Assembly: GCA_029465975.1 (NCBI GenBank)
Contig: CM055730.1
Coordinates: 22,194,344 to 22,258,343, forward strand
DNA from: Dallia pectoralis
Lineage: Eukaryota; Chordata; Actinopteri; Esociformes; Umbridae
Reading direction: 5' to 3'
DNA: 64,000 nucleotides
The notes beneath the pieces were generated by a model. That model had not been told where the DNA came from and made no database searches. It saw only the letters and a list, made by a program, of their open reading frames with translations. Shown here in pieces: positions 35,418 through 47,071 of this stretch. Numbering within the stretch: the first letter of the stretch is position 1; the number at the start of each line of letters is the position of its first letter. The translations under genes and the position numbers were made by a program.

Positions 35418-37338
35418 GTGAGGCGAGCGCACACACACCCACACACCCGCACCCATGCACGCAGGCTCAAGTCCTTACACACAGACACACACAATGACTA
35501 GGGCAAGACAATATGTCGATAAATACACACTTTAAAGTCGTTGATCGTGTTGCTCTAATGCCATTGCATATTGGTGTTTATTGTGAGATGTTGACATCTG
35601 ATAACCATTTGCTACATAGGGGGGTTGGAACTGGAATCTTTCTTAAAGTATTACTCCATGTCAGACCACATGAGACATTGGACTAAATTTTTTTCGAATA
35701 AATGTAACTCGGGTGGTTCGTCTGATTCTCCACTAAAGTAATTCCGATGCCCAAGCGAGAGATTGAGACTTCAGCTACGAATGCTGAAAATCAAAGGACA
35801 TTTGATAACTGGGTCAACTGCACGTGTATCCTCAACTGACTTACAGACCCACTTGTCTCTGTCTCAGCCACGTTTTATTGTTCCTGACGAAACCGCTGTG
35901 CAATATATAGCTCACTGCCTGTGCTCAAATACATTTGCTCATTTGAAGCATCTGACATGTAATCATTTGAAATTATGGCGCAAAGTTTTCTTGCGTTCGA
36001 TTCTCATTGTTTTCTTTTAAAAAATGTTCAATGGCCTTTTTTTGCGTCTCCTGTTAATGACAGCTGAACAATCTGTTTGATAATTAGTTCTGGCTGTGTG
36101 ACTTTCTCCACAGCTGTCTCCTCATAATCGTTAGAAGAGGGTAACAGAATAATGCTTTTTTGTCTCATAATATCTGTGGACAACCTTAGTTTTTCATCAG
36201 ATATTATCGTATGCTGAATACATGTTACCATAACGATCCACTTCTCTGGTTGCGTACGCACAACAGCAACCAAGCCTTTTCCCAACAGTACTTCCGGAGA
36301 CATACAGTATGTGATTATATACAAAAGAAATGTGTTTGTATCTTCATAAAATACTTCCTCAGCTTTATCAGCACTTTACTGGTGGGGATGTACATTCCTC
36401 CGATTTCCACGTCATTTAGGTGTTAATGAAAAATGTCCCTTACAAGTTGGGAAGTTTATAGCCAAGTACTTTTAGGCAGTACTTTAACGTCTTTGATTTT
36501 ACTGTCTACAAATGATTTACATTCCGGACCCTCAGACTGGGACGAGGCTGAAAGTGTTTGATAATCAAGTCATGGTCTGCCACAACTAGAGTGTGTTTTT
36601 ATACAGTGTGTATGAACACTACTATCATCTTCTCAGAGAGTGCTCACAGGTGCGCAGGACCCACATAGTTCATCCTATCAACCCCCAGTGCCTCTGACCG
36701 TGCCTGGGCAGGTGTTTAAACATTGTCTTTGGCCCTGGATCAGTGGGTTTTGAGGAGCCCCCGACGAGTCCATCCTGACCCTGTCCCCGATATGCGAGCG
36801 CCCTGGGTCGGGGCGACCTCCCAACCCTACCCAACAGGGGGACTCCGTGACCTGGGGGTCGTCCGTGCACTTGCATGCGGACACATGGAAAAACATGCAC
36901 AGCGAGACTTATTTGTTTCCCGTCTCTCTCGTCGGAGAAACGGTCCGTTTGTTTTTCCACTGTAAGAGCAGGGCCCGCCTCTATTTGGACAAGTGCTGTT
37001 AGTGGAGATGGTCATCTGAGCTCTTCCACTGAGTCCCGGTCGGGGCGCTGGCAGAGAAAATAAACAAAACAAGTCTCTCTGATATCCCTGTTGTGGACTC
37101 CTGCACTCCTCCACATCTGCTTGTGCTCGGTGTCCTACCGAAACCCAGCTGCTCTCACAGTATCGTATCTCCCAGCGATACGGAGCTGGAGTGATGAAAC
37201 GGATTGCAGGGTTAGTTAAACTACTGGTCTTCCTCACAGGACAGAGCGGCCAATCACCCGACATTCTCTGCCGGAGTCTTTTACCCTCTGCTCTCTCACG
37301 TTTATTTTTTATCTTGTTTTAATTCTGCCTTCCCCCCG

Positions 37339-37340
<2 letters not shown>

Positions 37341-37426
<86 letters not shown>

Positions 37427-37436
37427 GTCTCTCTCC
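37341..37436. repeat. (CTCTCTAT)n microsatellite
   Basis: About eleven copies of an 8-bp CTCTCTAT unit, ending in CTCTCTGTCTCTCTCC. Confidence 0.97.
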
Positions 37437-37976
37437 CCAAGCCCCACTCTGTTACTGAAGGTCAATGTTGTTACAATGATTATTTTGTTTCATGCTACCT
37501 GCTCTCGGTTGATTAGATTACCCAGCAGCACAGGGGCCGGTGTCCTTGTCCTCGGAGTAATGTCTCATGCCACATACACACTCTTTAAGTGAAACAAATG
37601 CTTGCTGACACAGATTGGTCGTTGTGGAATGCGAATGTCAGTAGGAACACGGCTCTGCCACCACTGACTGATAGCTACTGGGAAACAGCTCTCCCACACC
37701 AGCGTGCACTCGCTCCGGACCCGATAAACTCATCAGGTGATAGAGCCTTCTCGTGTGCCGCAGATAACACTGTCACAATGAGATGTTGGTGTGAAATTGG
37801 CATCCTGGAAATATGACATATGTATGAGAGCTTGGTTCACATTTTATGTTTTAATCACGGTGACCTACGTTGTTGATTGTAGATTGGATTTGAACACACA
37901 GTTATCTCCGTGTATTTTTAGTGACCACAGAGCGTCAACTCCCATCCACTCTACGCTGGTGCTTGTCATTCTCACT

Positions 37977-38070
37977 GCCCTGGGGCATTGAAATTTGCTA
38001 CTTAGAAGGAACAGTGCCCTCTGCTGGCAAGCAAACACCACTTCCTGAAGCCTGTGGAGCGACCAAAGCT
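37977..38070. repeat. dispersed repeat copy B with CTCF-like core
   Basis: This is the partner of 237-330. It shares GCCCTGGGGCATTG, AATTTG, TTAGA and then GCCCTCTGCTGGC (38016-38028), a good match to the CTCF core in reverse orientation. Both copies lie in the same orientation relative to the gene. Confidence 0.5.
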
Positions 38071-38379
38071 AACCCTGTTTTGGTTCGGTGGCGAGCCAGC
38101 AGTGGGAGGGTCATGCTGGTCTAACCTAACAATAGGCGTGGTCTCTGTCTTGCAGGCCTGGGATTGGACAATAGTGTCCCCGGGCGAATAAACAGCCATG
38201 TGAAAGACATGATACGGGGTCTGACTCCTCTCTGCGCCGAGGCTGTGGGAAAATAGACAGGCCAGGTTGGCGTCAATCATAGTGCACCCTGGGAGGTCGT
38301 ACAGGCGGCCCTGGGAGCCGGGACAGCTGCGTCCTTCGTGGTGGTTTGCCGTCAGTTGCAGTAGAGGTGCCACGTCCAC

Positions 38380-38990
38380 AGAGCTCCAGCCGCCACCAGC
38401 ATAAATGCTGGCGGGTTTCTGAGTAACTCGTATCGGCGGCACATACTGAGTTTCCTTCATTTGTTGGGTATTTCAGATTCTTCGTCTTCCTGCTCATCTA
38501 GAGGTCCGCTGGCGGTCTGTTGCGCCGGTTATGATTTGCTCACAGTACGTGTGTACTCCGCTGTGGCCGGCCTGGATGCACACACACTTTTCTGATGCAC
38601 CGCGCCGTTAAATCAGTACCCGCCCGCCCCCGCATGTGTGTTCGCTCGTCTCCCCCCCGTCGAGTTTACGAGACGCCGGGAATCGACATTTGCGAGTCTC
38701 TCCGTCGATGCGGCGCGGAGCGTCGTTTGCATACAGATCAGTCTTGTTGTCTGTTGCGTTAGTATTGCCTCAACCCCCAGGCGACACTAAAGGAAGGCAG
38801 TGAGCGGGCGTCAAGCTAAACCGCTAGCTCACCGCGGTTTGAATTACCTGTAGGGTTGCCGCGTTGAATCTCCTCATTCCACTTAATTACTTCCAGTCTG
38901 TTCTCAGCTGATATGCGGCTTCGCGGCGCTACAGTGGTTCGACAGGGACGACAGGCAGTCCAGGCTGTTTGAACTTTCAGGGATGAAGTG
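38380..38990. other. CpG-rich island-like region in intron 3
   Basis: The densest part, 38600-38740, holds about twenty-two CpGs in 140 bp (for example GTCGATGCGGCGCGGAGCG), and CpG-rich sequence continues to about 38960 (GGCTTCGCGGCGC). It is non-repetitive. Vertebrate genomes lose methylated CpG, so this density suggests germline hypomethylation, as at a promoter or enhancer. No exon with a supported frame was seen on either strand. Confidence 0.4.
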
Positions 38991-39878
38991 GACATGCTAA
39001 CGGTTGCGTGTATGTCGTTCCTCTGAGTAGCACACTGGCGTCGTGCCTGTGTGTGTGTGTGTGTTTCTCTGTTTATAGGGAGGAGGGGGTATCGTAAGTG
39101 AATGACTGTTGAGCCGGTGAAAAGGCAATAATCCTTATTCAGATTCGGATTGGGTGCTGGAATGTTTCAAACGGGAGTGCGAAAACAGAAATATATATAT
39201 ATAACGCTGCCTTTCTGTTTCGTTCTAAATCCTTTAACAAGGAGCCTAGATGTGACAGGGTTTTTACACAATCAAGAAGTCGTCTGGATTCTGGCGAACA
39301 GCACATTGCTATTCTTCTAACTTTACCCTCTGACTAAAATCCCTTCACAGTGTGTGAGAGAGAAAGACAGAGAGAAGGACAGTGCGAGTGGCTCATTTGT
39401 ACTTTGTGGAATAATGTTCCGTCTTGAAGGCTTTTCAACAGTAGCAGATTGATCCAGTCAGACTAAACCGTACACACTGATTTGTACGCACCACATTCCC
39501 CCTTTTTAACGTCCTACCCCACGCCTCGAATCTGTCGATACTGACGTGACAAGCAGGCGCTGGCGTCGTTGATTTGTCCTCACTCTTCTCTGCCCTCCTT
39601 TCCACCAGCCATTCCTCCTATCGTCAGCGGCCGCCGTGTCTCCTGACCAATGATTTAGAGAGGAGGGTTTCGACCCATCTGTAAAGTTTACATCCGCGCC
39701 GCTCTGAGACTAAGGGTGGCCCATTCTTAGACCTTCTTTACATCTCATTGCCTTCCTGTGGCTCGTTTTGCTAAAACGTTATTAGGAACGATGCCAAAAG
39801 CAGAGGAGGAACGGATACGCATCGCTTTCAAATGTCCAACGTACGACGTGATCCTCAGAACGCCGCGCTGCGTCGCAT

Positions 39879-40174
39879 ATGACTGTAGTTGCCCTCTCAC
39901 ATCCCGTTTACTTCCAGCTGTAGCCCTTCTGCTCATATATGACTGTAGTTGCCCTCTCACATCCGTTTACTTCCAGCTGTAGCCCTTCTGCTCATAAATG
40001 ACTGTAGTTGCCCTCTCACTTCCCGTTTACTTCCACCTGTAGCCCTTCTGCTCATATATGACTGTAGTTGCCCTCTCACTTCCCGTTTACTTCCACCTGT
40101 AGCCCTTCTGCTCATATATGACTGTAGTTGCCCTCTCACATCCCGTTTACTTCCACCTGTAGCCCTTCTGCTCA
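39879..40174. repeat. 60-bp minisatellite, about 5 units
   Basis: Five units contain TGACTGTAGTTGCCCTCTCA and CCCGTTTACTTCCACCTGTA, followed by GCCCTTCTGCTCATA. One unit has a single-base deletion (ATCCGTTTAC for ATCCCGTTTAC, about 39960). The period is 20 codons, so frames open on both strands as artefacts. Confidence 0.95.
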
Positions 40175-40339
40175 TTTTGGGTTTCTTTGTGCGGTCATGT
40201 TGGTCCGGCTCCTGTCTACTGCCTCACTGTTCTGTGGGACTGACTGACTACTTCACGGGAGGCCTTATTGCCTCAGTCAGGATTACAAAAGAGTTGGCCC
40301 GTGGATTTATGGTAATTAATAACTCTCCAGGTCTGTGGA

Positions 40340-40520
40340 TGAGGCAAGAGAAAGAAAGACGAGAGAGACATAGTGAGAGAGAGGCAGAGAGAAACGGACA
40401 GAGAGAGTCAGAGTTACAGAGAATTACAGACAGCAAAAAAGAGAGAGACAGAGTGAGAGACAGAGTGAGAGACAGAGTTAGAGACAGAGACAGAGAGAAT
40501 TACAGACAGAGAAACAGGGG
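40340..40520. repeat. purine-rich (GAGA/GACAGAGA) tract
   Basis: Low-complexity sequence of AGAGAGAC, GACAGAGTGAGA and similar units, with five GACAGAG(T/A)-type units near 40448-40495. Confidence 0.9.
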
Positions 40521-41130
40521 TAAACATGGCAGGGTTATACAGTTGGATATAAAGACATTTTAATGGTCTTGTTGGTTTTATTGATCTAAACAATAAATGA
40601 AATGCATTTGTTCATTTTCTGCCTTTGCAAATTAGATTTACGTAACGTTTTAAATCTGGGTTGCGGGCTAGACCAGGCTCCTTTCGGTCAAATCTCGGTA
40701 GAAAATTGGATCATGTTTCCTCTGCCTTATGAAGACTCGGACTATAAAATCAGATGCGATGTCAATAGCCTTGCAGACCTTTGGCATTCTAGTTGTCAAT
40801 TTGTTGAGTTAAACTGAACAGATTTCACCCCACGCATCCTGAAGCACCTCACACAAATGCCGTCCACAGGGTACTATTTAATGAAGTTTCCAGTTAAGGC
40901 CTCTAAGGTGTCTGTTTCGCAAACTAGACATTGTAATGTATTTGTCCTCTTGCTCAGTTGTGCACCAGGACCTCCCACTCACTCCAACATCTATTTTGGT
41001 TAGAGACAGATTACACTGTTCTGTGAATGGGGTAGTACAAAGGTATTCAGGTTCTCAGCAATTTCCTGCATGGAATAGCCGTAATACAAAAATATTCTGA
41101 CGAGTTTCTGAAAAAAGCTCTTTGTTCCTG

Positions 41131-41215
41131 GTAGGGCTAAAACGATTAGTCGACGTTATCGACAACATCGACAATAATAAATTATTGACAAGACGTTTGA
41201 TCTCATACAACCTGA
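41131..41215. mobile_element. hAT-type element end (fragment)
   Basis: GGGCTAAAACGATTAGTCGA followed by CGTTATCGACAACATCGAC resembles the terminus of a family of hAT-like repeats very common in fish (GGGCTGCAACGATTAGTCGAC type). Only one end is recognisable. Confidence 0.5.
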
Positions 41216-41299
41216 TTTAATCTCTGCAAAAACGTGATTAATAAAAACTTTAGATTAATATCCAATGTAAAATACTATTACGTGTTAAAAAAAATTATA

Positions 41300-41460
41300 C
41301 AGTGCTTTCGAGAATTACTAGCACTAATCATATATGAACAAAAATAGCTGTGAATTTGTTGTTGTTTGTTGTAATCTATCGTCATTAAGAAACAATGACT
41401 TAATTCAAAAATACATCTAACACAATTATTGGCAGCCCCTCATTCCGATTTGATATTTAC
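41300..41460. mobile_element. Tc1-like or related transposon end (fragment)
   Basis: TACAGTGCTTTCGAGAATTA starts a stretch that continues with CATTAAGAAACAATGACTTA and ACACAATTATTGGCAGCCCC, resembling terminal parts of fish DNA transposons with a TA target site. A related inverted GGCACCAATAATCACA lies at about 41789-41804. No transposase segment was found. Confidence 0.4.
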
Positions 41461-43044
41461 CTTGGTTGGTGGTAATTCTGAAGGGAGCTGTATGGTTGGA
41501 CACGTGATGAATAATTATTTGACATTAGTTTTCATGGTTGGTAAAGAACGCAAATGTCACCGAAAACAGGAATATTAGGGAAATATTTACATATTCATCT
41601 AAAACATTTGTAAATATACAGAACCTAGGCAAAAAATTACAAATACTTTTTATTTTTATTAACGGTTAGATGAACCTGATGGTGACCTGGTGGTGCACTG
41701 CTGTGTGGTGACCCTAACTCGAACTTTTACTCTTAACCAAAACATTTCGGCAAAAAATGGCCTTTAGAAAGTACGCACACGGAACGTGGCACCAATAATC
41801 ACATGGGATACTATGATTTTTACGTGTATATATTTTTGTATACATATATAGAGTTGTAAAATGTTTTTTTCCCACACATACACACACACACACCGTGCCC
41901 TGACCCCGTGGTATTACGCTGGCTTTTCCTGGGTGTTATTCATGTGTTAGTGGGTGGGCTGGCTACTCCGTGACAGCCTCACACTGGGATCAATCTTTAG
42001 ATCCATTTTTAGTGCTTGTCATGAGAAGTAATAGGACGTATGACGAGGAGGTAGGAAGCCGGAGAATGGCAAGATATTGTTGTTGGTGCTATAAAGTCCT
42101 ATTTCCATAAACCTGTGATACATTATTCAATCATCAGCCTCAGTGTGATGGATGTTGAGTTGGATGTTCTCAATAATATTTGAAGTGCCTGCATGAGGCG
42201 ACAAGCGGTGACAAAAGGCGTATTACCCGTGCTAACGAAAACCATCCGAGGCAACACATTATCCGTATCAAATGTGTGTTCGAATGATCAGACAGTAATC
42301 AAATGATGGGACAAACTGAAACAGACAGATCGTTGAAAAGAAATGTTTTTCAATAAGAGCCGGAGCAGACGAGCCGGCAGGAACCGCGGACCGGAAACCA
42401 TCAATTTCCCATTTGCAACTAGAGTGAGAGAAATGACTTGTTTCTGTATACCTGATTGTTGTACAAAAACGATTTGTTATTCGGGGAAAGATGAGGAGAG
42501 AGGAGAATGACCGAATATGAGAACGAGGAGGGAATATTTCGCTGTGCTTCTCTTCCCTGTGACTAAATCCGTTACAGTATGTGTCTTTCATCCGGGATTC
42601 TTTTTTTCCTTGATCTCCTGTTTGAAAGGTAACGGATAAAAGGAGAAGCGGTAGTGATGTCATGGGGCCTTTGTCATCTGAGAGCCCCGCCTCTGATTTA
42701 ACAACACTCTCGTTCTTAAAACGGAGGCATCGTTTTTTCTCATCTAATGTAACTGTATAGTCATTTTGAGGCACATGTACATGCAATATTTTTTTTTTTA
42801 AACGTGGTGTCTGGGGAACATGCAGGTGTCACATTCACACATCACATTTAAATATAAAAATTCCTAGTCAAAATAAGTCAAGCTTCCAAGTTCCTGTTTT
42901 ATGAACAGACATTTGTCAATTTTGTACCAACTAAATCGGGTCTGACAATTGAAACTAGGCAATCAGGTTTTCCAACCACTTCTATCTCTGTTTTTTTTTT
43001 CGTTCCCCGTGTCTGTGGTCAATGTAAACTTTGTCAGACGGGTC

Positions 43045-43570
43045 ACACACCTCACTCTCTCTGAGGCTGTCTCACTCTGTCTCACTCGTTCTGACGCTGT
43101 CTCTCTCTGTCTCACTCTCTCGCTCTGACGCTTTCTTACACTGTCTCTATCTCACTCTCTCGCTCTGACGCTGTCTCTCAGTGTCTCTATCTCACTCTCT
43201 CGCTCTGACGCTGTCTCTCAGTGTCTCTATCTCACTCTCTCGCTCTGACGCTGTCTCTCAGTGTCTCTATCTCACTCTCTCGCTCTGACGCTGTCTCTCA
43301 GTGTCTCTATCTCACTCTCTCGCTCTGACGCTGTTTCTCAGTGTCTCTATCTCACTCTCTCGCTCTGACGCTGTCTCTCAGTGTCTCTATCTCACTCTCT
43401 CGCTCTGACGCTGTCTCTCAGTGTCTCAATCTCACTCTCTCGCTCTGACGCTGTCTCTCAGTGTCTTTATCTCACTCTCTCGCTCTGACGCTGTCTCTCA
43501 TTGTCCCTGTCTCACTCTATCGCTTCATCGCTGTCTCACACTGTCTCTGTCACACTCTCCGTCTCACTCC
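43045..43570. repeat. 40-bp CT-rich minisatellite
   Basis: Nearly identical 40-bp units contain CTCACTCTCTCGCTCTGACG and CTGTCTCTCAGTGTCTCTAT. At least nine units from about 43150 to 43500 differ by only a few bases, suggesting recent homogenisation. The edges are degenerate. Confidence 0.96.
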
Positions 43571-44564
43571 GTTCCTCTCTGTCAGGTCATTTATAGATTC
43601 ACTCAACCTTTGATGCCATGCACTGTGCGTCCTGTCTTGGCCTCAGTGTTGTGGTTTAGGCAGATCAAAGGGGAGTATGCTGGGAGATGCTGTGGTTTTC
43701 TTTGTTCGACATGTTATTTCTGCGTTGTAACATAATGGCTGTTTGTTGTTGTAAGTTTGCAGTGTGTTAGCCAGGAAGCAGAAGAGAAATTGTGTTTTGT
43801 GTTGTTTAATTGTTACCACTAGTGACACTTTTTTGCTAACGTTGATGCTCAAACAACACTTGGGAAACTCTAAAAGTTTGATGCATATTTATGTGATGGG
43901 AGTCTAACTAGAACTGTTAGCTGATGTTTTTCATTTTAGCTAAAATGGTTTTCTTTTATCTGAGGGAGAGCTTCGCTGCATTAAGTTAGCAGAATAGGAT
44001 CTATTGAGCCCCTGTTTAAATAGACCAAAGTGACTTTGCCGAACTTCCAGCACGTCTGTAGGTTACTCTTTTGTCTGACCCAGACAGTCACCTTTAGGCT
44101 ATCACATGGAGACTCGGGAGCGACGCTGGCTATTTTTGCCTCATTTTGAACAGATTAGCTATATTGAATAAAGGGAAAACCTTACACACTAAGTGTGCTC
44201 TCATAAAGAATGTGGGAGTTCAGCGAGGACACAGAGCTTAGCTAGATGCCTCCTGACATGAAGGATTTCATTTGGGATGTCTAGAAATCTTCTCCTCTGG
44301 CTGTGACATATTGTTTCCCATATATTTCAGAGTTGGCAAAAAGACATACTGAGGCGAATCATTGATGGTTGGTTGTGTTTAAAATCAAAAGTTTTCCCGA
44401 TCTATTTGATTTTACCCAGATCGAAAGCCTAGCCTTGAAAGAAATGGGAAAAAATAAACTTTGCATCGCGAAGACTTTTGTGTCTGTGTCTGGGAAACCA
44501 GCTCATGAGGTTTAGCCTTTGGACCTCTTTTGAACTGTTTTATCCTCCATTCCCCCCTTCTCAG

Positions 44565-44708
44565 GAGGAACAGAACCGAGGTAAGCCCAACTGGGAGCAC
44601 CTAAATGAGGACCTACACGTGCTGATCACGGTTGAGGATGCACAGAACCGTGCCGAGATCAAACTGAAGCGGGCCGTGGAAGAGGTCAACAAACTACTCG
44701 TGCCTGCG
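44565..44708 (+). CDS. qki: quaking (QKI) coding exon 4, internal (KH domain end / Qua2 start)
   Basis: This 144-bp, phase-0 exon encodes 48 residues from [19 protein letters not shown] to [10 protein letters not shown], about residues 135-182 of mammalian QKI. It completes the KH variable loop, the third beta strand (LHVLITVED) and the C-terminal KH helix ([20 protein letters not shown]), and leads into Qua2. By recall the residues are identical to mammalian QKI. The acceptor is a strong pyrimidine tract ending CTTCTCAG and the donor is GCG|GTAAGT. Oddities: the acceptor forms a CAGGAG tandem (NAGNAG type), and codons R-G-K at 44578-44586 spell CGAGGTAAG, a donor-like sequence 16 nt into the exon. 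The next exon (AEGEDSLKKMQ in mammals) was not found downstream within the window. Confidence 0.98.
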
Positions 44709-45086
44709 GTAAGTCTCCTGTCACTCAAGACTAAGTCCCTCCCCCATCCAGTCTTTTTATTTCATATCCGTCATTTATGTGTTCTATAGAATATCGAGAG
44801 AGAGCGAACATCCTGTGGATCGGCAGTCGGCCTGCTCACTGTTGTAGCTTGAATTTCCGTTCAGTCAGTTTGAGATTGCTTTCCCAAAAGTGGTTGTGTG
44901 GGTGTTCCTGCAAAAGACGGTCATTGCACTCACGCCGAAATTATGTTTTAGCGAACAACCTTATATAATAGTTTCATTCAAATGAGACAAACTCCATAAA
45001 ATCCGCAAAAAAAGCAATTACCCTTTCAAACAAATGACCGCTTTGTTGCACATCGGGTGACCAAGGCAATGAGACATGTATATCGT

Positions 45087-45235
45087 TTAAAGGGAAAGTT
45101 CAGGGTTTTATCTACTTGCCATTGTCTTTGTGTGTAGTTTTGGTTGCTATCTGAAATGTGAGAAAATGCTAAATTGCTCATCTGACTTTAGGGAAAGCGG
45201 ATAAAGAACCTGAATATCCTAAATTATCCCTTTAA
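45087..45235. mobile_element. MITE with TTAA target site (piggyBac-type)
   Basis: A 149-bp segment is bounded by TTAA on both sides and by inverted termini: the left end reads TTAAAGGGAAAGTTCAGG and the right end, reverse-complemented, reads TTAAAGGGATAATTTAGG (14 of 18 positions agree). TTAA duplication is the hallmark of piggyBac-superfamily insertion. The interior has no coding capacity, so it would be non-autonomous. Confidence 0.65.
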
Positions 45236-45336
45236 GTAAATACCTGCAAGATAGACATGAAGCAGTTTTCTTAATTGAGAAATGAATACCAAAGAAGTTA
45301 CTTTATCAGTCAGGTTAATGAAGTTGTTTGTGTGCA

Positions 45337-45658
45337 CAGAGATGGGCACTTTGTATTTTATAACAGGATACTTTACATCGGTAATTGTGTTTTCTAAAAT
45401 AATAAAAATTTCCTGAGTAATTTTTATAAAGTTAATAAGAGGTTTTTTTACATTCGCATTGTGCCCTCACTTATTCAAACCACAGATCAGTCACAGTTTG
45501 AAAAAAACAATGACATTAAAAAAATCCCTTTATTGAGTTTTTGGAGCTACTTGCAAAAGTATAATTGTATTTTAACTAGCTAAAATACTTTACAAAAGTA
45601 CTTATTTTGATCGTTTGATCAATAGCGTAATTTAATTTTTAATGTTTGCCCATCTCTG
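45337..45658. mobile_element. non-autonomous inverted-repeat element (hAT-like MITE)
   Basis: The 322-bp segment starts CAGAGATGGGCA and ends TGCCCATCTCTG, a perfect 12-bp inverted pair. CAGAGATGG termini and an interior with CAAAAGTACTTATTTTGAT are typical of abundant fish hAT-like MITEs. The immediate flanks do not show a clean 8-bp duplication, so the insertion is old or the exact ends are off by a few bases. It lies about 100 bp downstream of the TTAA element. Confidence 0.7.
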
Positions 45659-45925
45659 CACAATAAGCCCACAGTAACGAGAGTGATAAACACAAAAGTT
45701 ATCAAACATTTCCATAGACACACAATGGAGTTTGTTTTTGCTGATCTTCATGTTCTCCCTTTCATTTCCTTGGTGTCACTTGATGAACAGGAAGTGAGAG
45801 TATTTTTCAGAGTGAGAAAGGGGATGTTTAAAGATTAAGCGTGTGTGATGGTGTAATCATTTCAGTCTGCTGTCTCCCGACACGATTTTGACATATTAAC
45901 ACATTGAGACTTAAGTGACCACTGA

Positions 45926-46340
45926 CTCAAGGTAGGGTTGACCGAATGACTCAGGGTAGGATTGACCTGAATGACTCAGGGTAGGATTGACCTGAATGAC
46001 TCAGGGTAGGATTGAGCGAATGACTCAGGGTAGGATTGACCGAATGACTTAGGGTAGGTTTGACCGAATGACTCAGGGTAGGATTGACCGAATGACTCAG
46101 GGTAGGTTTGACCGAATTACTCAGGGTAGGATTGACCTGAATGACTCAGGGTAGGATTGACCCGAATGACTCAGGGTAGGATTGACCTGAATGACTCAGG
46201 GTAGGATTGACCCGAATGACTCAGGGTAGGATTGACCTGAATGACTCAGGGTAGGATTGACCCGAATGACTCAGGGTAGGATTGACCCGAATGACTCAGG
46301 GTACGATTGACCTGAATGACTCAGGGTTGGATTGACCGAA
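45926..46340. repeat. 24-25 bp minisatellite carrying AP-1 cores
   Basis: About 17 units of AATGACTCAGGGTAGGATTG followed by ACC(C/T)G or ACCG. The 24-bp and 25-bp forms differ by one base in the ACCGA/ACCTGA part, and CTGA and CCGA forms alternate in the 3' half. About 15 units keep an intact TGACTCA, the AP-1 consensus; one has GACTTA and one TTACTCA. Confidence 0.96.
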
Positions 46341-47071
46341 TGGGGTAGGAATGAGATATTGTCATTTTCAGGGCATTGTCTGATTGGCCCCTACGATGTC
46401 TCAGGGGCTCTAAGGGGGTTTTGATAGGGATCCCCCAGGGATCCTTCCGGAAAGGCTGCATACACTGAGAGCATCAGGGGGCGGAGCTCAATATAACGCA
46501 ACAAAACGCAGACGTCTTAAAAACTTGGAAGGGTGGGACGTTGTGTTTGTGTGTGTTTGTATTCAGCACTCGATGTGTAAGAACAGGGAGGGGTGAGCAG
46601 CTGTCTAGCAGTCAGTTGGAAGCAGGATTTATTTGGGAGAAGAGTCTCAACCCCCCTGGCTAATGAGGGACAGATTCACAGATGTCATAACGTGAACAGC
46701 GTCACGACACAGGGAGACATCCGTCAGGCACACCCTGCTTGCTGGAGATAGATGGTCTAATTACGTTGGGGTGTGTTTGCACTTTCTCAACAGCCGTCTG
46801 GACACCGCTGCATTCGGGTGTAGAAACAATTTGAGCACTGTTCCGTGCGGCTCACTAAACGATAAGTGAAACACTGACGCTTCTATCAGAGCCTGTGATT
46901 TTCAACGGGACTTCTACAATTATTACCTATTATTAGTTTCTTATTACTTCTATTGTCTCCTAAAATTGCTGTTTATTAAGACTCTAAAGTAATATGACTT
47001 ATCTGTTGCTTTGCCTTGGCCCTGTATGAATAAAGCTAGATTGCCATAGCAACTGCCCCCTGGCTACATCT

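Larger units (their letters stand above)
35418..44564 (+). other. qki: qki intron 3 (9,147 bp)
   Basis: The intron runs from GTGAGG to CCCCTTCTCAG. It contains simple repeats (37341-37436, 39879-40174, 40340-40520, 43045-43570), the second copy of a dispersed repeat (37977-38070), a CpG-rich region (38380-38990) and two transposon fragments (41131-41460). I see nothing gene-like in 35461-37340, 37437-37976, 40521-41130, 41461-43044 or 43571-44564. Confidence 0.95.

Noticed and set aside
38002..38460. 152-codon minus-strand frame near the CpG island as a gene
   Set aside because: No recognisable domain or paired splice sites, and it runs through the dispersed repeat at 37977-38070; its length is possible by chance.
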